Shown piece by piece: positions 61,019 through 64,000 of a stretch of 64,000 bases of DNA (the first letter of the stretch is position 1; each line of letters begins with the position of its first letter). The stretch covers positions 9,740,516 to 9,804,515 of the forward strand of contig CM034233.1 in assembly GCA_019916065.1 (NCBI GenBank), written 5' to 3'. A model generated the notes under the pieces. The model was not told the DNA's origin and ran no database searches. It saw only the letters and a program-made list of their open reading frames with translations. This stretch comes from Vitellaria paradoxa (Eukaryota > Streptophyta > Magnoliopsida > Ericales > Sapotaceae). A program made the position numbers and the translations under genes.

Positions 61019-64000
61019 GTTATAGTTAGAAACATTACTTTTCTCTAGTTTGTTGAGAATAATTTTATTTTCTGTTCCATGAAAACATAATTGAAAATCG
61101 CAGTGTCTTGGTCCGGTTCTTTTCGTGTCAAATTGGGTTTAGTGCTCAATCCATTTACATCGACCAATCAAGGACCCGCCTTATCTGTAACAACAATGAT
61201 ATCAATAAATAATAAATTAAATCGTGATCCAACCCATTTAGTTTTGGGCTTTCACATGTGCCGGTTGCAACTCATGGAGGGAATGTTTGTTCGGCCAACT
61301 AAAATCAGTCAATTTCATACCATTTACTATTTATGGGTTGGGCCTTGGACTAATGATGAGTAAAATTACCCCCCCCCCCGGGGGGAAAACTCCTGTAGGG
61401 CAAACAGTTTTGAGTGGCCGGCTCCAATAATAGAAAATGGTGGTGCCATATTGTCCTTACAAGGAGCGAAAATCACGTCACAATATGAGACATCATTATT
61501 TTATAGTTAAATAAATTATAAAGAATAATAATTATAGACGCACATTACATTTCCAAACAAAAATTTACACTTTTTTGATATTTTCCCTTAGAAGGGTTGA
61601 ATTATTCACGTGACTAATTTCCCATGCCTTACCCAAAAAAAAAAAAAAAAATCATTTCGTATGTGGAATTTAGCTTCTTTGAAATGGGGATATATCTCTT
61701 TCACTAGATTAATTTTTGTTAAAATTTAAAGATTTAAAATTATTTCTTATTAAAATTTTTGTCCAATTATATTATTTATCTCACTTTACATCTTGGTAAC
61801 CAAACATCAAAACACTAATTTTACGCAAAAAATTAATTTAATGTCACAACATCTCCATGTAGTTCTCTAAGTACACAACACATAAACGATGTTTCCTATA
61901 TTTATGTATGTACCCAGAGAACAAGTGGAGTAACTACATGAAAATCACCTAACATAGAATTGGCATGAGCAATGTTGAGTATAAAATAGGTAATTACATT
62001 CCCAAACTGGACAATTCAATGATCGCACACGTCGATTTGTGCGTCCTCGTCACAAGAACAAATCAGGTCTTAAAAGACTTAACTCATCACATCAAAGATG
62101 ACCAAATCGGCTGTCGTGATACGATCCTCAAACGAGTTTGCATTTATTTTAAAACATGAATGTATGCAATGCATGAAGATAACAATTTAATGGATTCTAA
62201 CAAGGGATATCTAATATGTTATTAAGAACTATTTGGAGATTTTGAGATAGTTATTAGAATTTGTAGCGATTTGGTAGATGTTTTCGATATTGCTTTGATA
62301 TGTTATTAATAAATTTTAACCCTAATTGCATTTAATCTACAATTAGATCTAATCCTGACAGAACAAATTTTAGCCCATAACGAATTTTAAAATGAATTTT
62401 ATCCCTAATTAAAATGAATCCTAAGTTAATTTTTAATTAAATTGAACCATACTTAATTTTAATCCTATTTAGGGATCAATATCCTTTAATTAATGTAAAG
62501 TGCTTATATTATTGACATTTTATTTTTACTATTTTAATATATATAAGATATTACAATTTTATATCATTATTTTTTTAACTATTTAATATATGCATCATAC
62601 TACTATTTTATAGAATTAATAGTTTTTTTACTATTTAATACGTACAAAATATAAATTTGGGAGTTGTTTGATTTTTGAAGTGTGAATTATTTTTACCAAT
62701 CTATTTTTTGGTTTTTAATTAGTAACATATATTTGTTGACCATTTTATTTTGATTATGGGAATATCGTCTTATTTTTTAGCATCCTAATTAGGGATATTT
62801 TTGTCTAATTAGTGAAAGTCAAGTCCTTATAGGATACTGTTTTATATATTTTTTAGTACTAACAAATATACGTTCGGCAGTTCAATGATTTAAAATTATA
62901 ATTTTTTTGTACAAGTTTATTTTTTAGTTTGTAAATTAATTTTTATATATATTTGTCGATCGTTTTATTTAATGTAAAACATAACAAATTCACAATTAAC
63001 GTGCAATTCCCAAATTAACAAAAACTGATAAATTAGCAATTTAGCATTTCATTCTAATGCTTTTTGATCCCTAAGCAAGTGTTTATGGGATTATTGTCTT
63101 ACTTTTAGTATTTCAATATAAATTTACATTAAGAGCATCAATGATTTGAATATTATGCATCTAATATTTTGACACATTTATCTTAAATTTATAGATTAAT
63201 CTTTCATGTTCAACCGCTACAAAGCGAGCGAACATGTCAGGGGCCCTTTATACCAGCATTTTTAGCAGTGAAATTCTATTTGTCAAAACAAATGTAGTCA
63301 AAAAAATAATTCAATCCATCCATTTTAGTATTTAAAAGTATTACAAAAATAAATTGATCTCTTTGAATTAGGTTAGTTTGGTTCTATTACACAAGTCGGG
63401 TTAGATTTTTGGTTTATAAAATACTAGTTTGATATATTTTGGTTTAATACATAGGTTCATGGGGAAACTCAAACAAGACTCAATGGAAATAATTGTCTTA
63501 CCAATTTGAAAAATTATACTAAAATTTTATTAATTTTTTTTTTATAAATTATATTTTTTTCTTATTTTGTCCTTAGTGTATTTACTTTTACTCCAACTTA
63601 CCTTGAAAATGTAATTTTACTCCTACTAATGATAAATCCTAACTCTAAGATTAACATATATTATGGTTCAACTTAAAAAAAAAGGAAATAAAAAAAGAAA
63701 AAATGAATGAGAAAAAAAAAAAAAAAACCCAACTCAACCGGATCAATTAATAGTATGTTGATTCAATTGTATAAGGTGATTAATTCATTTATAGGTCAAA
63801 ATTTTTGAACTTAATAAATATCTAGTCAGTTATAAATTTGCTAAGGACTCGATCCTTACTCATGTATATCCTTATTATTGCCACTCCAGTGTTTGGTCCA
63901 AAAATTTTTAACTTATCTAATAAATCAATTATAGATTTATCGAGACGTTGGACAAGTGGAACATGCAATGGACATCCCATTTTCCACGTCTCCAACAGAG
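61019..64000. other. AT-rich intergenic DNA, no gene seen
   Basis: AT-rich DNA with poly-A tracts and no recognisable protein on either strand. A C11-G6 run lies at 61369-61385. Confidence 0.6.
61369..61385. repeat. C-run facing a G-run (GC palindrome)
   Basis: Eleven C followed directly by six G in an otherwise AT-rich stretch. Confidence 0.9.

Noticed and set aside
1..64000. CRISPR array, operon, phage or other prokaryotic system
   Set aside because: No short regularly spaced repeats, ribosome binding sites or compact gene runs are present; all evidence points to plant nuclear DNA.

Overview
This window is nuclear DNA from a flowering plant, most likely a eudicot. The evidence is a very AT-rich intergenic background dense in Ty1/copia, hAT, SINE and MITE-type repeats, many plant microsatellites ((TA)n, (GA)n, (CT)n, (AAT)n), intron-containing genes, and plant-specific families (a nucleobase-ascorbate transporter and a SOB FIVE-LIKE protein). 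Nothing prokaryotic or organellar is visible. The species cannot be named from the sequence alone.

Layout. 1-1446 (-): the N-terminal part of a decayed RICESLEEPER/DAYSLEEPER-type hAT transposase, running off the left edge. 1.5-9.9 kb: AT-rich DNA with small non-autonomous elements, including a tandemly duplicated MITE block (4.46-5.19 kb), a 570-bp hAT-type element (5757-6326) and a tRNA-derived SINE (6880-7140). 10315-11115 (+): an intact single-exon gene for a basic, coiled-coil protein of unknown function, preceded by a block of strong inverted repeats. 15108-19103 (+): a complete 14-exon nucleobase-ascorbate transporter gene; all exon phases close into a 554-residue protein. 19.8-20.9 kb: a second SINE copy with an 18-bp target duplication and a second copy of the 570-bp hAT-type element. 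22.5-22.7 kb: five CACGTG G-boxes in about 175 bp with no gene nearby. 28362-34913 (-): a full-length, young Ty1/copia retrotransposon with both LTRs, a perfect 5-bp target duplication and an uninterrupted 1320-residue gag-pol. 36182-37103 (+): a four-exon SOB FIVE-LIKE gene. 37.5-42 kb: MITE-like pairs and a 616-bp non-autonomous hAT element with a perfect 8-bp target duplication. 42.9-44.2 kb: a tandem-repeat-rich block bracketed by a 12-bp direct repeat. 49.98-53.18 kb (-): a truncated, frameshifted fragment of a UTP4/cirhin-type WD40 nucleolar protein gene. 55.2-61.0 kb: a second, degenerate Ty1/copia element rearranged so that two LTR-plus-gag arms face each other as an inverted repeat of about 1 kb around a truncated gag-pol.

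Three genes look functional (unknown coiled-coil protein, transporter, SOB FIVE-LIKE protein). They are unrelated in function and form no operon or cluster. The rest is repeat-derived. The transporter and the SOB FIVE-LIKE gene each need a GC-AG intron with the donor AG|GCAAGT, and the third gene carries the same donor just after its stop codon. I see no convincing new multi-gene system. The most unusual structures are the inverted copia rearrangement with a microhomology junction, the copia leader with no recognisable primer binding site, and a USE-plus-TATA arrangement resembling a plant snRNA promoter inside a hAT element.
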